Assembly (NCBI RefSeq): GCF_014645795.1
Contig: NZ_BMMK01000041.1
Span: 1 to 45,395, forward strand
Reading direction: 5' to 3'
Length of the DNA stretch: 45,395 nucleotides
DNA from: Longimycelium tulufanense
Lineage (GTDB): Bacteria > Actinomycetota > Actinomycetes > Mycobacteriales > Pseudonocardiaceae
This document shows, in pieces, positions 22,242 through 31,513 of this stretch; within the stretch, counting starts at the first letter, position 1, and the number at the start of each line of letters is the position of its first letter. The position numbers and the translations under genes are program-made. The notes beneath the pieces are model-generated. The model was given only the letters and a program-made list of their open reading frames with translations. It did not search any database and was not told the origin of the DNA.

Positions 22242-23233
22242 GCGTCCTGGAAGGCGCGATCCTCCTCGGTGAGGAAACCACCTACGGCACGCCCGCCACC
22301 CCCACCCGCGGTTACGAGGGCAAGGCCGACTCCTGGAAGCGTCAGACCGAGTATCAGGAGTCCCAAGGCTTCCGCCCGGGAATGCACACCCTCCGCTCCG
22401 ACCGACGGCGTCCTATGCACAAGGGCGGTGAAGGCGAGATCGAGCTGGACCTGCTCACCTCCGGCGCCGGGCTGCTCCTCGCCTCGGTGTTCACCACGGT
22501 CACATCGAAGCCTCTCGTCCCCGAGGAGGGCAAGGACCCCGTTGCCACCGAGTTCACCTTTGCCACCGACGTGCGCGAGTCCCCCAAGGCCCTCACGGTC
22601 CAGGTCCTGCGGCCCCGCGCCTCTGGTGGCACCGTCGCCTTCACCCACACCGGAGTCGTGGCCAAGGAGTTCACGCTCTCCCAGGAAGTCGACCAGAACC
22701 TTACCTTCAAGGCTGGCTTCGACTTCCAGGACGTCCTGCTCACCCAGCCCGCAGGCACCCCCGCCTACCCGGCCGAGGCAGTGCCCTTCGCCTGGTCGGA
22801 GTGCCAGATCGCCCTCACCGGCGTCACCACCACCGAGTTCGCCCCGAGCAAGTTCGAACTCAACGGCGACCTCGGCCTCAAGACCGACCGCTACCGCCTC
22901 GCCAACGGCGGACGCAAGACCAGGCCGTTCCGGAGCCAGGTCCCGGCCTACGAGGGTTCACTGGCCGTGGACTTCGAGGACGTCGCGCTGTACGAGGCAT
23001 ACATCAAGGGCAGCCTTCTCGGCCTCACCGCCACCTGGATCGGCGCCCTAATCGCCCCCGGCATCCACCACCTCGTCAAGGTCGAACTGCCCACCATCCA
23101 GTTCTCCGGTGAATCCCCCGAGATGAGCCTGGACGACCTCACCCAGCAGCCACTCCCCTTCAAGGTCCTCGACGCAGGCGACGGCACGCCCGCAGTACGG
23201 CTCACCTACGTGACCACCGACACCGCGCCATGA
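22238..23233 (+). CDS. major tail tube protein
   Basis: A 331-aa protein with the opening typical of siphovirus tail tube subunits: EGAILLGEETTYGTPATPTR, followed by a beta-rich body with repeated strands (GGEGEIELDLLTSG, KEFTLSQEVDQNLTFKAGF, YRLANGGRKTRPFR). Position between tail terminator and tape measure genes supports this. It polymerises around the tape measure to make the tail shaft. Starts at GTG 22238 (GTGA overlap). Confidence 0.8.
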   Translation: MSVLEGAILLGEETTYGTPATPTRGYEGKADSWKRQTEYQESQGFRPGMHTLRSDRRRPMHKGGEGEIELDLLTSGAGLLLASVFTTVTSKPLVPEEGKDPVATEFTFATDVRESPKALTVQVLRPRASGGTVAFTHTGVVAKEFTLSQEVDQNLTFKAGFDFQDVLLTQPAGTPAYPAEAVPFAWSECQIALTGVTTTEFAPSKFELNGDLGLKTDRYRLANGGRKTRPFRSQVPAYEGSLAVDFEDVALYEAYIKGSLLGLTATWIGALIAPGIHHLVKVELPTIQFSGESPEMSLDDLTQQPLPFKVLDAGDGTPAVRLTYVTTDTAP

Positions 23234-23637
23234 AGTTCCGTGTCCGAGTTGAGGGGGCGCGGGAGCTGCGACGGGAGTTGCAACGGCTGAGCGACCGCAA
23301 TGGGATGCGCCGGGCGATGCGGGGTGTGCACATCGAAGTGGCCCACCTGGTGTCAGGCCAAGCTACCCGTGAGGCACCTCGGAAGTCCGGACGCCTCGCC
23401 TCGACGGTGAAGGGCACGGCCACCGAGACGAAGGCGGTCGTGCAGGCCGGTACCGGCAAGCGGGTGCCGTATGCGGGTCCGGTGCACTTCGGTGCTCCCG
23501 CCACCCGTGCGAAAAACCCCAAGAACATCAAGCCCAACCGCTTCATCTACCGCGCGATGGCACGCCGCTACGAGGAAACCCGACGGGCGTTCCGTGACGC
23601 CGTCTACCGCGTGCTGCGCAACATCGACAGCAGATGA
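23230..23637 (+). CDS. HK97 gp10-like minor head-tail protein
   Basis: The 135-aa product fits the HK97 gp10/neck-type family: MKFRVRVEGARELRRELQRL, then REAPRKSGRLASTVKG, AVVQAGTGKRVPYAGPVHFG and NRFIYRAMARRYEE. The APRKSGRL and Y(A)GPVHFG motifs are typical. In most HK97-like phages this gene precedes the tail tube gene; here it follows it, a small rearrangement. The ATG overlaps the tail tube stop (ATGA). Confidence 0.8.
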   Translation: MKFRVRVEGARELRRELQRLSDRNGMRRAMRGVHIEVAHLVSGQATREAPRKSGRLASTVKGTATETKAVVQAGTGKRVPYAGPVHFGAPATRAKNPKNIKPNRFIYRAMARRYEETRRAFRDAVYRVLRNIDSR

Positions 23638-23657
23638 CCACTACCGAGAGGAGATCC

Positions 23658-23903
23658 GTGGCCGAGCTGGTCACCGTTGACGTCAACGACCTCACAGTGG
23701 GTGAGATGGAAGACATCGAGGAGGTCACCGGTACCCCGTTCGATGTCTTGTTCGACCCTGCTGGTCCGAAGGGGAAGATGCTGCGGGCCGCAGCGTGGAT
23801 CATCAAGCGTCGTAACGACCCTGACTTCACCTTTGAGCAGGCGCGCGATCTGCGGGTGAATCTGTCTGATGTGGAGCGCCCTACCGAGCCCAGCGGACAG
23901 TAA
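23658..23903 (+). CDS. tail assembly chaperone, first part
   Basis: The 81-aa product is acidic, with VTVDVNDLTVGEMEDIEEVTG, FDVLFDP, AAAWIIKRRNDPDFTFEQARD. Size, acidity and position between tail tube and tape measure genes match the lambda G-type chaperone. GTG 23658 follows GAGAGGAG (23646-23653); an earlier ATG at 23634 in ATGA overlap is an alternative that adds eight residues. A second short frame follows at 23906, as in frameshifting chaperone pairs. Confidence 0.7.
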   Translation: MAELVTVDVNDLTVGEMEDIEEVTGTPFDVLFDPAGPKGKMLRAAAWIIKRRNDPDFTFEQARDLRVNLSDVERPTEPSGQ

Positions 23904-23905
23904 GG

Positions 23906-24046
23906 TTGGCTCGTCTGCTGGGGCACTACCCCGGTTTGACGCTCGCTGATCTGCGAGCCATGCGCATCTGCGAAATCACTGCCTTGGAACAGGCCGTCCT
24001 CGACACGCGCGAAGCGCGGGAGGGCGGCCTTCCTCGTTTGGTCTGA
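23906..24046 (+). CDS. tail assembly chaperone, second part (possible frameshift product)
   Basis: Starting at TTG 23906, 2 bp after the previous stop, this frame gives 46 aa (ARLLGHYPGLTLADLRAMRI, then CEITALEQAVLDTRE). It is the typical second half of siphovirus tail chaperone pairs, which is often joined to the first by a -1 shift. The frame is open back to 23870, so a -1 slip between 23870 and 23903 could fuse the two. I saw no canonical slippery heptamer there, so separate initiation at the TTG is equally possible. Confidence 0.55.
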   Translation: MARLLGHYPGLTLADLRAMRICEITALEQAVLDTREAREGGLPRLV

Positions 24047-24063
24047 CACGCAAAGGACGCTGA

Positions 24064-27000
24064 GTGGGCCAGCCTGTCAAGATCACCATCCTTGGTGATG
24101 CCTCCTCGGTGCGACGTGCGCTCACCCAGACCGCCAAGGGCCTGGATGGTCTGACCTCGAAGCTCGGTTCCTTTGCTGCGACTGCGTCGCGGCGGGCCGC
24201 GCAGGTCGGTGCCGCCGTGGCCGCGGTGGGTGGCTACTTCGGCGGCAAGTTCGTCGCCGACCTGGAGGCATCCCAGCTTGCGCTGACCAACATGCTCGGC
24301 GACGCCAGCCGCGGCGCCGAGATGTACGGCCAGGTCGTCGCGATGGCCCGCAAGTCGCCGTTCGACACCCAGTCGCTGATCGATGGCGCGAAGCAGATGC
24401 TGGGCCTGGGGATGGCGGCCGATCAGATCATCCCCACGCTGCAGACCGTCGTCGACGTCTCCGCCGGACTGGGCATGGGCCCGGAGGAGATCAAGCGGTT
24501 CATCAAGGCCCTGTCCCAGATGTCGGCCAAGGGCAAACTTTACGCCGAGGAGATGACGGGCCAGCTCTCCGAGCTGGGCATCAACGGATGGGGCATTCTC
24601 GCCGCCAAGACGGGCAAGTCCGTCGAAGAACTGCAGAAGATGGGCGCGAAGGGCGAGCTGGTCGCCTCCAAGTACCTCCCCATGCTCCTGGAGGGTCTGC
24701 GCGAGGGCACCAGTGCCAACATCGCCTTCGCCGGGTCGGCTGAGAAGCTGTCCACGACGTGGAAGGGCATGTGGACCCGGCTCAAGGACGAGGCGGGCAT
24801 GGCCCTGTTCGGGGTGGCGCAGGCAGCAAAGCCGCTGGCTACCGCTGTCTTTCCGCACCTGGTCGACTGGGTTCGTCGTACCGGCACCGCGCTGTCCAAC
24901 GGCGCGCAGAACTTCGTGTACTTCCTGCGATCGGCCCGTCAGGCGCGCCTGCTCGATCGGACCTTGGCCAAGGTGCGGGCACTGCGGGATGCGCTCGGCC
25001 GTGAGCTGCGTCCGGTCTTCGGCGCGGTCCGGACGGCGGCCGGTCGCGCCCTGGACGCGGTGATCACCCGGTTCGAGCGCGCACGCCACACCGTGAAGCA
25101 GGTGGTGGGGTATGCCGCTCCCCTGCTGCGGAGCCTGCGTGATGTGATCGTGACCGCTCTCGGCGATGCCGGAGGCGTCGTGAGCACCACGATCAGCCTG
25201 TTCACCGGTCTCGGGGGCGCGGCGGCCAGTTCCGTGGTGCTGCTCAAGCCGCTTTTCGACATGCTGTCCGGGTTGGTCGGGATCCTGGCGGCGCTCCCGG
25301 CACCGCTGCAAACCGCTGCGCTGGCGTGGCTGGCCTTCGGCCGGGCGGCCCGGACCGGGATGCGGGCACTGGGCAACACGACCCCGATCAAGGGGTTCAA
25401 CGAGGCCCTGGCCCTCCAGCAGCACCTAGCCCGCATGTCTGGGGAGGAGGTGGGACGCTACGGCGGGGCGTTGACCGCGCTGCGTGCCCAGCTCACCTAC
25501 GCCGGCCAGGTGTTGCGGGAGAAGTACCCGATCGTCGGACGCCTCGCCGATGCCTACACCAGCGGGGCCAACGCAATCCGCACCTGGACTGGTGAGCAGT
25601 ACGCCGCCGCGGTCGCCACCACGGCCACGGCCAAGCCGCTGCGCGGGATCCCCTCCGCACTCACGGCCGTGACCGCCGCCGCGGCCGGCACGGCCAACGC
25701 TGTGCGTGTCGGACTCCAGTCCGCGGTCACCGGCTTGATCGGTGCGCTCGGCGGGCCGTGGGGCGTGGCCATTGCTGCCGCAGTCGCGGGCTTGTCCTGG
25801 TGGACCAGCAAGCAGGAGGAGGCCGCCGCGCGGCAACGCCAGTTGGTCACTACCACCTCCAACTTCGCCTCCACGCTCGACAAGTCCACCGGTGCGCTCA
25901 CCGACGCCACCCGTGCCGCTGCAACCCATGAGTTGGAACAGCGGGGCCTGATCAAGGCCACGCAGGAGTACGGGATCTACTCCGGCGTGTTGGTAGATGC
26001 GATTCTGGGCCAACGGAGTGCCTGGGACATCGTCACGACGAAGATGCGCGAGTACATCGGCGTCCAGCTCGACGCGCGCGAGCACGGCAAAGACCTGGCG
26101 GAGATCTCCCGCTACGTCGGCATGTCCGTCGATGAGATCAAGAGCGCGTTGCTCAGTGGTGGCCCGGAGCTGGACCGTTTCCGCAACAAGCTCGACGAGC
26201 TGGGCAACGCCTACGCCGGAGCGAACGAGAAGACTCTGCGGATGGCGGGTCTGGACATCATCCGCAACACCGAGGCGATCCGCGGGAACAAGAAGGCCCT
26301 CGACGAGCTGGCCGAGGCTCGCCGACGAGCCGTGGAGGCCACACAGCGGGAAGCCCAGGCGATGGGCATCACCCTGCCCTCCGCGTTGAACCTGAAGAAC
26401 GCAATCGACCAGCTCAAGTCCTCCACCGCCTCAGCTGAAGAGAAAGCCCGCGCGCTGAGCACGGCGCTCAACACGCTCAATGGCGACCAAATGTCGCTGG
26501 AACAGTCCGTTGCCCGGTCCCGAGAGTTGGTCGACCAGATGGGCGGGGCCTGGTCACGTGCAGCAGCCCAGGCCCGCGAGCACGGCCAAGCCCTGATCGA
26601 CGAAACGGGCGCGCTCAACACCCGCATCCCGGCAGGTCGCGAGCTGTTGACCCAGACCGACCAGTACGCCCAGTCTCTGTATCAGGTGATGCAGGCGACC
26701 TACGCCAAGGCACGCGCCCAAGGGCAGGACGAAACCGCCGCGGCCAACGCCGCTCGTGAGGCGGGTGAGCGGATGGTCGCCTCCTACCGCGAGCAGGCCA
26801 TCGCCGCGGGCGGCAACACCGCCGAGGTGGACCGGCTCATCCAACACTACGGGATGGTGCCCTCCGACATCGCCACCGCAATTCTGCAGCCCGGCATGGT
26901 CGAAGCGCTGCTGCAGCTTCAGAACCTCAAGGGAAGCGTCGAGCGGGTCCCCGGCGAGAAGAAGATCGTGGTCGACTCCAACGCCATCCCCGAGCGGCAG

Positions 27001-27513
27001 GAGATGGAGCGCCTCGGCTTCAAGATCAGGGATCTGCCCAACAAGAAGGTCGAGATCACGGCCAGCACAACCGCCGCGAACTCGGCCCTGGACAGTTTCC
27101 TCTCGCGTCCGGCCCGCAAGGTGGTGGACATCGTTGGTCGGATGCTCGGCCCGAATGCGGCTGGCGCGATCTGGCCCTTCGCGGCGGGTGGCACGTTCGC
27201 CGGTCACCAGCTCCGGGCCATGACCGCCGGTATCGCGCGGTTGGTGCAGCCCAACACGTGGCGGGTCATTGGCGACCGTCCCCGGGACCCGGAGGCGTAC
27301 ATCCCCATCAATCGTGAGGCTCGAAGCCTCGCGATCTTGCGGGAAACCGCGCGCCGCATGGGAGAGCCGCTTGCCCGTGACGCGGGTGTCCGGGCGGTCG
27401 CGGCCACCCAGGTGACGAACCACTACCACATCACGATCAATGCGACGACGACTGCGAGTCCGGATGAGATTGGCCGGTCGGTGGCGTTTGCGGTGAAGAC
27501 CATCGGGAGATGA
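24064..27513 (+). CDS. tape measure protein, 1149 aa
   Basis: The longest gene of the window, started at GTG 24064. The N-terminal 210 residues match the tape-measure domain of siphoviruses: GLDGLTSKLGSF, LEASQLALTNMLGDA, ARKSPFDTQSLIDGAKQMLG, IKALSQMSAKGKLYAEEMTG, LGINGWGILA. The middle has hydrophobic, membrane-like segments (about 380-440 and 560-590), and the C-terminal part has a coiled-coil region and a MNHYHITINATT-type beta end. It fixes tail length and is ejected during infection. By the usual 0.15 nm per residue it predicts a tail of roughly 170 nm. Confidence 0.92.
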   Translation: MGQPVKITILGDASSVRRALTQTAKGLDGLTSKLGSFAATASRRAAQVGAAVAAVGGYFGGKFVADLEASQLALTNMLGDASRGAEMYGQVVAMARKSPFDTQSLIDGAKQMLGLGMAADQIIPTLQTVVDVSAGLGMGPEEIKRFIKALSQMSAKGKLYAEEMTGQLSELGINGWGILAAKTGKSVEELQKMGAKGELVASKYLPMLLEGLREGTSANIAFAGSAEKLSTTWKGMWTRLKDEAGMALFGVAQAAKPLATAVFPHLVDWVRRTGTALSNGAQNFVYFLRSARQARLLDRTLAKVRALRDALGRELRPVFGAVRTAAGRALDAVITRFERARHTVKQVVGYAAPLLRSLRDVIVTALGDAGGVVSTTISLFTGLGGAAASSVVLLKPLFDMLSGLVGILAALPAPLQTAALAWLAFGRAARTGMRALGNTTPIKGFNEALALQQHLARMSGEEVGRYGGALTALRAQLTYAGQVLREKYPIVGRLADAYTSGANAIRTWTGEQYAAAVATTATAKPLRGIPSALTAVTAAAAGTANAVRVGLQSAVTGLIGALGGPWGVAIAAAVAGLSWWTSKQEEAAARQRQLVTTTSNFASTLDKSTGALTDATRAAATHELEQRGLIKATQEYGIYSGVLVDAILGQRSAWDIVTTKMREYIGVQLDAREHGKDLAEISRYVGMSVDEIKSALLSGGPELDRFRNKLDELGNAYAGANEKTLRMAGLDIIRNTEAIRGNKKALDELAEARRRAVEATQREAQAMGITLPSALNLKNAIDQLKSSTASAEEKARALSTALNTLNGDQMSLEQSVARSRELVDQMGGAWSRAAAQAREHGQALIDETGALNTRIPAGRELLTQTDQYAQSLYQVMQATYAKARAQGQDETAAANAAREAGERMVASYREQAIAAGGNTAEVDRLIQHYGMVPSDIATAILQPGMVEALLQLQNLKGSVERVPGEKKIVVDSNAIPERQEMERLGFKIRDLPNKKVEITASTTAANSALDSFLSRPARKVVDIVGRMLGPNAAGAIWPFAAGGTFAGHQLRAMTAGIARLVQPNTWRVIGDRPRDPEAYIPINREARSLAILRETARRMGEPLARDAGVRAVAATQVTNHYHITINATTTASPDEIGRSVAFAVKTIGR

Positions 27514-27516
27514 GCC

Positions 27517-28404
27517 CTGGCTGAGGTTGAGTTGCCGTGGCGGGACTGGACTGCCCGCTACAACGGACTGCTGCTGGGTGAGGGCACTCCGTATGACCTG
27601 ATTGAGATTGCCGGGTTGCTGGATGCGCCCGAGGTGCGCACCGCGGACAAGGCGCGGTTGCAGCGACCGGGGATGATCCTGGGCCGCGATGTGGTCGGCG
27701 GCCGGACGGTGACTCTCACGGTCGAGGTCTGGGGTCGGGACGTGGGGGAGTTCGAGTCCGCGCTCACCGCGTTTGTGGCGGCGTTCACCCCGGCCCGCCC
27801 GTTGAGTTCCTTTCGGTTCCTGTTTCCCGGTGTGGCGGGTGGGGCGTTGTCGGAGGTTGATGCGGTGGTGCGGCGCCGGTCGGTGCCGATGCGGGTGCCA
27901 GACTATCTGTATCAGCGCGCCGAGTGTGTGGTGGAGCTGTGGTGCCCGGAGCCGCGGATCTTCAGCCCGCCGCAGACCGCGGTGGCGGGTCCGCCGGAGC
28001 CCGCGCCGGGTGTGCGGTTTCCGCTGCGGTTCCCGGTGCGGTTTCCCACCGGCCGCAGTGCCTCCGGGGCGGCCACGGTGCTCAACACCGGCAACGCCCC
28101 CACCGATGTGCAGGTACGGCTGGTCGGCCCGGTGCCCAGCCCGCGGATCATCAACTACACCACCGGCCAGGTCCTGGCGTTGGACCTGAACCTGGGCGAG
28201 AACGACTTCCTGGACGTGGACTTCGGTACGCGGACGGTGCTGTTGAACGGCACCGCCTCACGGTATGCGTCGCTGTTGTCCCGGCCAGCGTGGTGGGAGT
28301 TGGAGCCGGGCCAGCCGACCCGCCTGGGCTATCGCGCGGCGGTGGGCTACCAGCCGGGGCGGTCGTCCCACATGCAGATCACGTGGCGTTCAGCCACGCT
28401 GTGA
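27517..28404 (+). CDS. distal tail (Dit-like) protein, probable CTG start
   Basis: The protein of about 295 aa has the features of siphovirus distal tail proteins: an N-terminal beta-rich domain (WRDWTARYNGLLLGEGTPYD, LIEIAGLLDAPEVRT, VTLTVEVWG, FLFPG) and a C-terminal galectin-like domain (GAATVLNTGNAPTDVQVRL, LNLGENDFLDVDFGTRTV). It forms the hub joining tail tube to tip. Between the tape-measure stop and the conserved part there is no ATG or GTG; the codon with a proper Shine-Dalgarno (GGGAG at 27505-27509) is CTG 27517. A TTG at 27532 is the alternative, but it has no good RBS. Confidence 0.75.
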   Translation: MAEVELPWRDWTARYNGLLLGEGTPYDLIEIAGLLDAPEVRTADKARLQRPGMILGRDVVGGRTVTLTVEVWGRDVGEFESALTAFVAAFTPARPLSSFRFLFPGVAGGALSEVDAVVRRRSVPMRVPDYLYQRAECVVELWCPEPRIFSPPQTAVAGPPEPAPGVRFPLRFPVRFPTGRSASGAATVLNTGNAPTDVQVRLVGPVPSPRIINYTTGQVLALDLNLGENDFLDVDFGTRTVLLNGTASRYASLLSRPAWWELEPGQPTRLGYRAAVGYQPGRSSHMQITWRSATL

Positions 28405-28423
28405 ATGTCAGGAGTTTTCTGTT

Positions 28424-29455
28424 TTGGCTCTTCGGACGCCGGTGCCGTTCCTCTCAGATGTCGAGTATCCGGCCGCCAGTTTCCGCCAGCTTCTGCACAC
28501 CATGTTCGGTCGCCGCTCCGGCGTGCTGGTCGGGTCGGGTACGGAGCTGCCGTCCTTTGGGGTGGTGCCTCAGCCGACACCGGACATGTCGGTGCGGGTG
28601 GGGCGGGGTATCGCGGTGCTGGCGGGCAGCCAGGACACCGAGCAGGGCTCCTACCTGCTGATCAACGACGCTGTGGAGACGGTCCCGATCGGCCCGGCCA
28701 GCACGGTCAACGATCGGATTGATCTGGTCGGGTTGGCGGTGCGGGATGGCGACTACACCGCGGGAGACTCGACGGCCGAAATCGTCGTCCTTGCTGGTGC
28801 ACCCGCGGCGAACCCGGAAAGACCGACACCGGACCCCGACGTCACGTTCCTGCCGTTGGCCGAGGTTGTTGTCCCGGCCAAGACCTCGGTCATCACCCGG
28901 GACCAGGTCCACGACCTGCGCACGTTCACCGCGGCGCAGGGTGGCATCCAGTACACCGTCCAGAGCGAGTTCGACCACCCGGGCTTCCTCGGTCAACTCC
29001 GCTACATCCCCACGCACGGGATCTCACCGGTCCAGGTCTTCCACTCCGGCCGCTGGCGGGGCATCACCTCGACGGTCTACCAGACCACGAACATCAGGGT
29101 GTACAACAACACCGCCGTTGATCGGCTGGAACTGGCCCGACTGTCCATTCCGGACCCGGGCTACCCCTATGTGGTCGACACCAGCTTCCGTTACGAGTAC
29201 GGGGCTCCTGGCGGCACGCGCTATGACGGTCACGTCGTGGTGGACAACCTCTCCCAGGGAGCAGTCGTCAACGTCTACGTGGGCCAAGGGCCCACCGGTG
29301 ATGTTCGTACCGCGGTGGCGGCCACCCAGAGCAGCCACGTCCTGACCGGCCCGCACACGCTGATTCTGCGGGCCAGTCGGATCTACGGCACCGGCGGCTT
29401 GACGACTACTCCCTACAACGGACTGTTCCAAGCCCGGATTTTCCCTGCACCCTAG
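28424..29455 (+). CDS. minor tail / baseplate protein, TTG start
   Basis: From TTG 28424, 9 nt after AGGAG (28410-28414), the product is 343 aa. It opens LRTPVPFLSDVEYPAASFRQ and continues with a beta-rich structure: SVRVGRGIAVLAGSQ, YLLINDAVETVPIG, NDRIDLVGLAVRDGDY, then LPLAEVVVPAKTSVITRDQV, as seen in tail-tip proteins with a receptor-binding C-terminal part. The last 150 residues, rich in Thr/Tyr/Val strands, could be the adhesin. It lies between Dit-like and a second tail-tip gene. It could be called a tail fibre only with structural evidence. Confidence 0.65.
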   Translation: MALRTPVPFLSDVEYPAASFRQLLHTMFGRRSGVLVGSGTELPSFGVVPQPTPDMSVRVGRGIAVLAGSQDTEQGSYLLINDAVETVPIGPASTVNDRIDLVGLAVRDGDYTAGDSTAEIVVLAGAPAANPERPTPDPDVTFLPLAEVVVPAKTSVITRDQVHDLRTFTAAQGGIQYTVQSEFDHPGFLGQLRYIPTHGISPVQVFHSGRWRGITSTVYQTTNIRVYNNTAVDRLELARLSIPDPGYPYVVDTSFRYEYGAPGGTRYDGHVVVDNLSQGAVVNVYVGQGPTGDVRTAVAATQSSHVLTGPHTLILRASRIYGTGGLTTTPYNGLFQARIFPAP

Positions 29456-29468
29456 GAGAAATGCACCT

Positions 29469-30542
29469 CTGACGGACTACCGTGTCTTGTACGGGGACTT
29501 GACCTCTGGGCATCTTCTCGGTGAGCTGCCGGCCACCGCCCTCCAGCTTACGGAGGTCATCAACGCCCCCGGCTCTATCGAGGTCACCATCCCCAACAAT
29601 CCGGCTCTCCTGCCGGGACTGTCGGAACACGACTTGGAAGAGGGTGCGACCACCCTCTACGTCGAGAGGGACGGCGTCATCCTGCAACCGGGCTGCATCC
29701 TCTGGTCCACCGAGATCACTTTGGGCGGACAGGACGTCATCCTGCGCGGCGAGGGCTTCCACAGCTACTTCCGCCGCCGGCTGCTGCGCACCAACCTATC
29801 CTTCCCTCCCACCAGCGACCGGGCGCTGATTCTCAAGACCCTGCTGGACCACGCCCAAGCCCAGGACGGCGGCGACATCGGTATCCGCACCGACCTCATC
29901 CGCCCTCTCGGTGCCACCTCCGAGCGCAACTACCTCGGCTACGAACGCAAAACCTACGGCCACCTCATCGAGCTGCTGACCGACGACCAGTACGGTTTCT
30001 GCTTCCGCTACGTCTCCCGATGGGACGCGGCCCGCAGCCGGATCAGCACCCACATCGAAATCATCCCGCCGGGAGTTGGCCCCAACGAGCTTGTGTTCGA
30101 CCTCGCCCGCAACTGCGCCCTGGCGGGCCGGGTCATCCGCGACGGCACGCTCCGGGCCAACCGAGCCGACGCGACCGGCGACGGCAACGGTGACGAGATG
30201 CTGATCGAGACCGCGGTCAACCCCCACCGAGGCCGACTCCCCCTGCTGGACCGCGTGGAGTCCTACTACTCGATCACCGAACGCACCACCCTGCGCGGCA
30301 AGGCCGAAGCCCTGCTCCTGCGCGGCGCCGAATCCGTCATCGTCCCTACCCTCACCGTCGACCCGGACGCTGACCCGCGACTGGGCAGCTACGGCACCGG
30401 ACACAGTGGCCGATTCGTGGCCCAACTCGGACTGCTGGACATCGACGCCGCCTACCTCGTCTCCGAGATCCGACTCACCGTCAGCGAGACCGGAGAAGAC
30501 GTCCAGGTCTCCCTCGCCACCGATATCCCCACCGTCTCATGA
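29469..30542 (+). CDS. tail-tip (Gp37-like) protein, probable CTG start
   Basis: The 357-aa protein resembles actinophage minor tail proteins of the siphovirus ReqiPepy6 Gp37-like type: DLTSGHLLGELPATALQLTE, APGSIEVTIPN, then LGGQDVILRGEGFHSYFRRR and a helical-beta body. It is likely the tail-associated hub below Dit. CTG 29469 is chosen because AGGAG (29454-29458) precedes it and the reading TDYRVLYGD is the expected N-terminus; the first canonical codon, TTG 29487, has no RBS and would cut into that segment. Confidence 0.7.
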   Translation: MTDYRVLYGDLTSGHLLGELPATALQLTEVINAPGSIEVTIPNNPALLPGLSEHDLEEGATTLYVERDGVILQPGCILWSTEITLGGQDVILRGEGFHSYFRRRLLRTNLSFPPTSDRALILKTLLDHAQAQDGGDIGIRTDLIRPLGATSERNYLGYERKTYGHLIELLTDDQYGFCFRYVSRWDAARSRISTHIEIIPPGVGPNELVFDLARNCALAGRVIRDGTLRANRADATGDGNGDEMLIETAVNPHRGRLPLLDRVESYYSITERTTLRGKAEALLLRGAESVIVPTLTVDPDADPRLGSYGTGHSGRFVAQLGLLDIDAAYLVSEIRLTVSETGEDVQVSLATDIPTVS

Positions 30543-30551
30543 GGAGCAGCT

Positions 30552-31313
30552 GTGCCCGTCGATCCGCGCCTGCCTCCCAGCCTTGCCGCCGAGATCGCCG
30601 CGCTGCGGCGCGACATCGAGGACCTCAAACGCCGCAACGCCGTCGGCGGCGGCAGCACCTCGCTGTCCGGGCGGCTCGTCGTTGACGGCGAGATCGTCCT
30701 GCGCGGCACGGGCGGTCTCCGGGTAGAAACGGGTGCCGGCCGTACCACCGCCGTTCTGGAGTCCGACGAAACCGGCAAAGCGGTCCTGAAGTTCTTCGAC
30801 CCCGACGCAGGAAGCCTCACCAGCCAGGAACGCGTCCGCATCGGTGCCACCGAGACCGGGCCCGATCCCTACGGCCTGGAGATCGTGGAGCCCGCCAGCG
30901 GCAAGCGCTCCTCCCTGTCTCGGCTCGCCTTCGGCCTGGCCACGGCGGCCAACAGCACCACCCTCACCCTCACGCCCGACCACGGCTGGACCAACGCCGG
31001 ACCCGAGACCCAGATCTCGGTGTCCACCCGCCTGCTTGTGATCGTTTGTGCCGAGATCGCCGTCACCGGTACCAACGCCCGCGCTGCGCTCTCCTGGGAC
31101 CTCACTGGCCCCACCCACGCCGAACCCGACGAGCACCGCGGGCTCCTCGTCGTCGACACCACCGGCAACGGCACCGTCCTGCGCACGGCCTACGCCCACA
31201 TCCACACCGGCCTGGCCAGCGGCACCTACCAGGTCCGTGCCCGCTGCCGCGTCACCGGCACCGACGCCACCGCCACCATCCGCGACCGCACCCTCATCTG
31301 CCTGCCCACCTGA
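30552..31313 (+). CDS. minor tail protein with N-terminal coiled coil
   Basis: The 253-aa product starts at GTG 30552 after GAGGAG. Residues about 10-32 form a short coiled coil (LAAEIAALRRDIEDLKRR), then a beta-rich region (LSGRLVVDGEIVLRGTGGLR, VETGAGRTTAVLES) of the kind seen in trimeric tail needle or fibre-base proteins, and a C-terminal beta sandwich (ARAALSWDLTGPTHAEP, TYQVRARCRVTGTDATATI). It ends in a TGATG overlap with a peptidoglycan-binding protein gene, linking tail and lysis genes in one transcript. Confidence 0.6.
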   Translation: MPVDPRLPPSLAAEIAALRRDIEDLKRRNAVGGGSTSLSGRLVVDGEIVLRGTGGLRVETGAGRTTAVLESDETGKAVLKFFDPDAGSLTSQERVRIGATETGPDPYGLEIVEPASGKRSSLSRLAFGLATAANSTTLTLTPDHGWTNAGPETQISVSTRLLVIVCAEIAVTGTNARAALSWDLTGPTHAEPDEHRGLLVVDTTGNGTVLRTAYAHIHTGLASGTYQVRARCRVTGTDATATIRDRTLICLPT

Positions 31314-31513
31314 TGACGGGCCCTCACCTGATTCGCCACCTGCAAGTCGCTATCAATCTCACCGGCCTCACCCGCGTGCCCGTCGACGGTGTCCTCGGCC
31401 CCATCACCACCATCGCCCTGCGTCGGGTTCAGCGCCACCACAACCTGCCCGTCACCGGTGAGCCGGATCGCACCACCCTCCGGGCTCTGGGAGTGGAGGA
31501 ATCGCCCTGCTGA
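31313..31513 (+). CDS. stand-alone peptidoglycan-binding domain protein, 66 aa
   Basis: The small protein is one PG_binding_1 domain: HLIRHLQVAINLTG, VPVDGVLGPITTIALRRVQR, HHNLPVTGEPDRTTLRALG, which matches the fold's V-D-G-x-x-G-P-x-T and V-T-G patterns. Such domains normally sit inside cell wall hydrolases. It lacks a catalytic part and a signal peptide. ATG 31313 is coupled to the preceding stop. Placed two genes before the endolysin, which lacks an obvious wall-binding domain, it may serve as its separate targeting subunit; this is inference. Confidence 0.75.
   Translation: MTGPHLIRHLQVAINLTGLTRVPVDGVLGPITTIALRRVQRHHNLPVTGEPDRTTLRALGVEESPC

Noticed and set aside
23926-25425. Minus-strand frame of 499 codons in the tape measure gene
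   Set aside because: Composition is that of a shadow (Gln/His/Arg/Gly-rich, no domains) and the tape measure match is strong.
24064-27513. Repetitive patches in the tape measure gene considered as DNA repeats
   Set aside because: They reflect Ala/Leu/Glu-rich helical coding sequence; no exact repeats were found.
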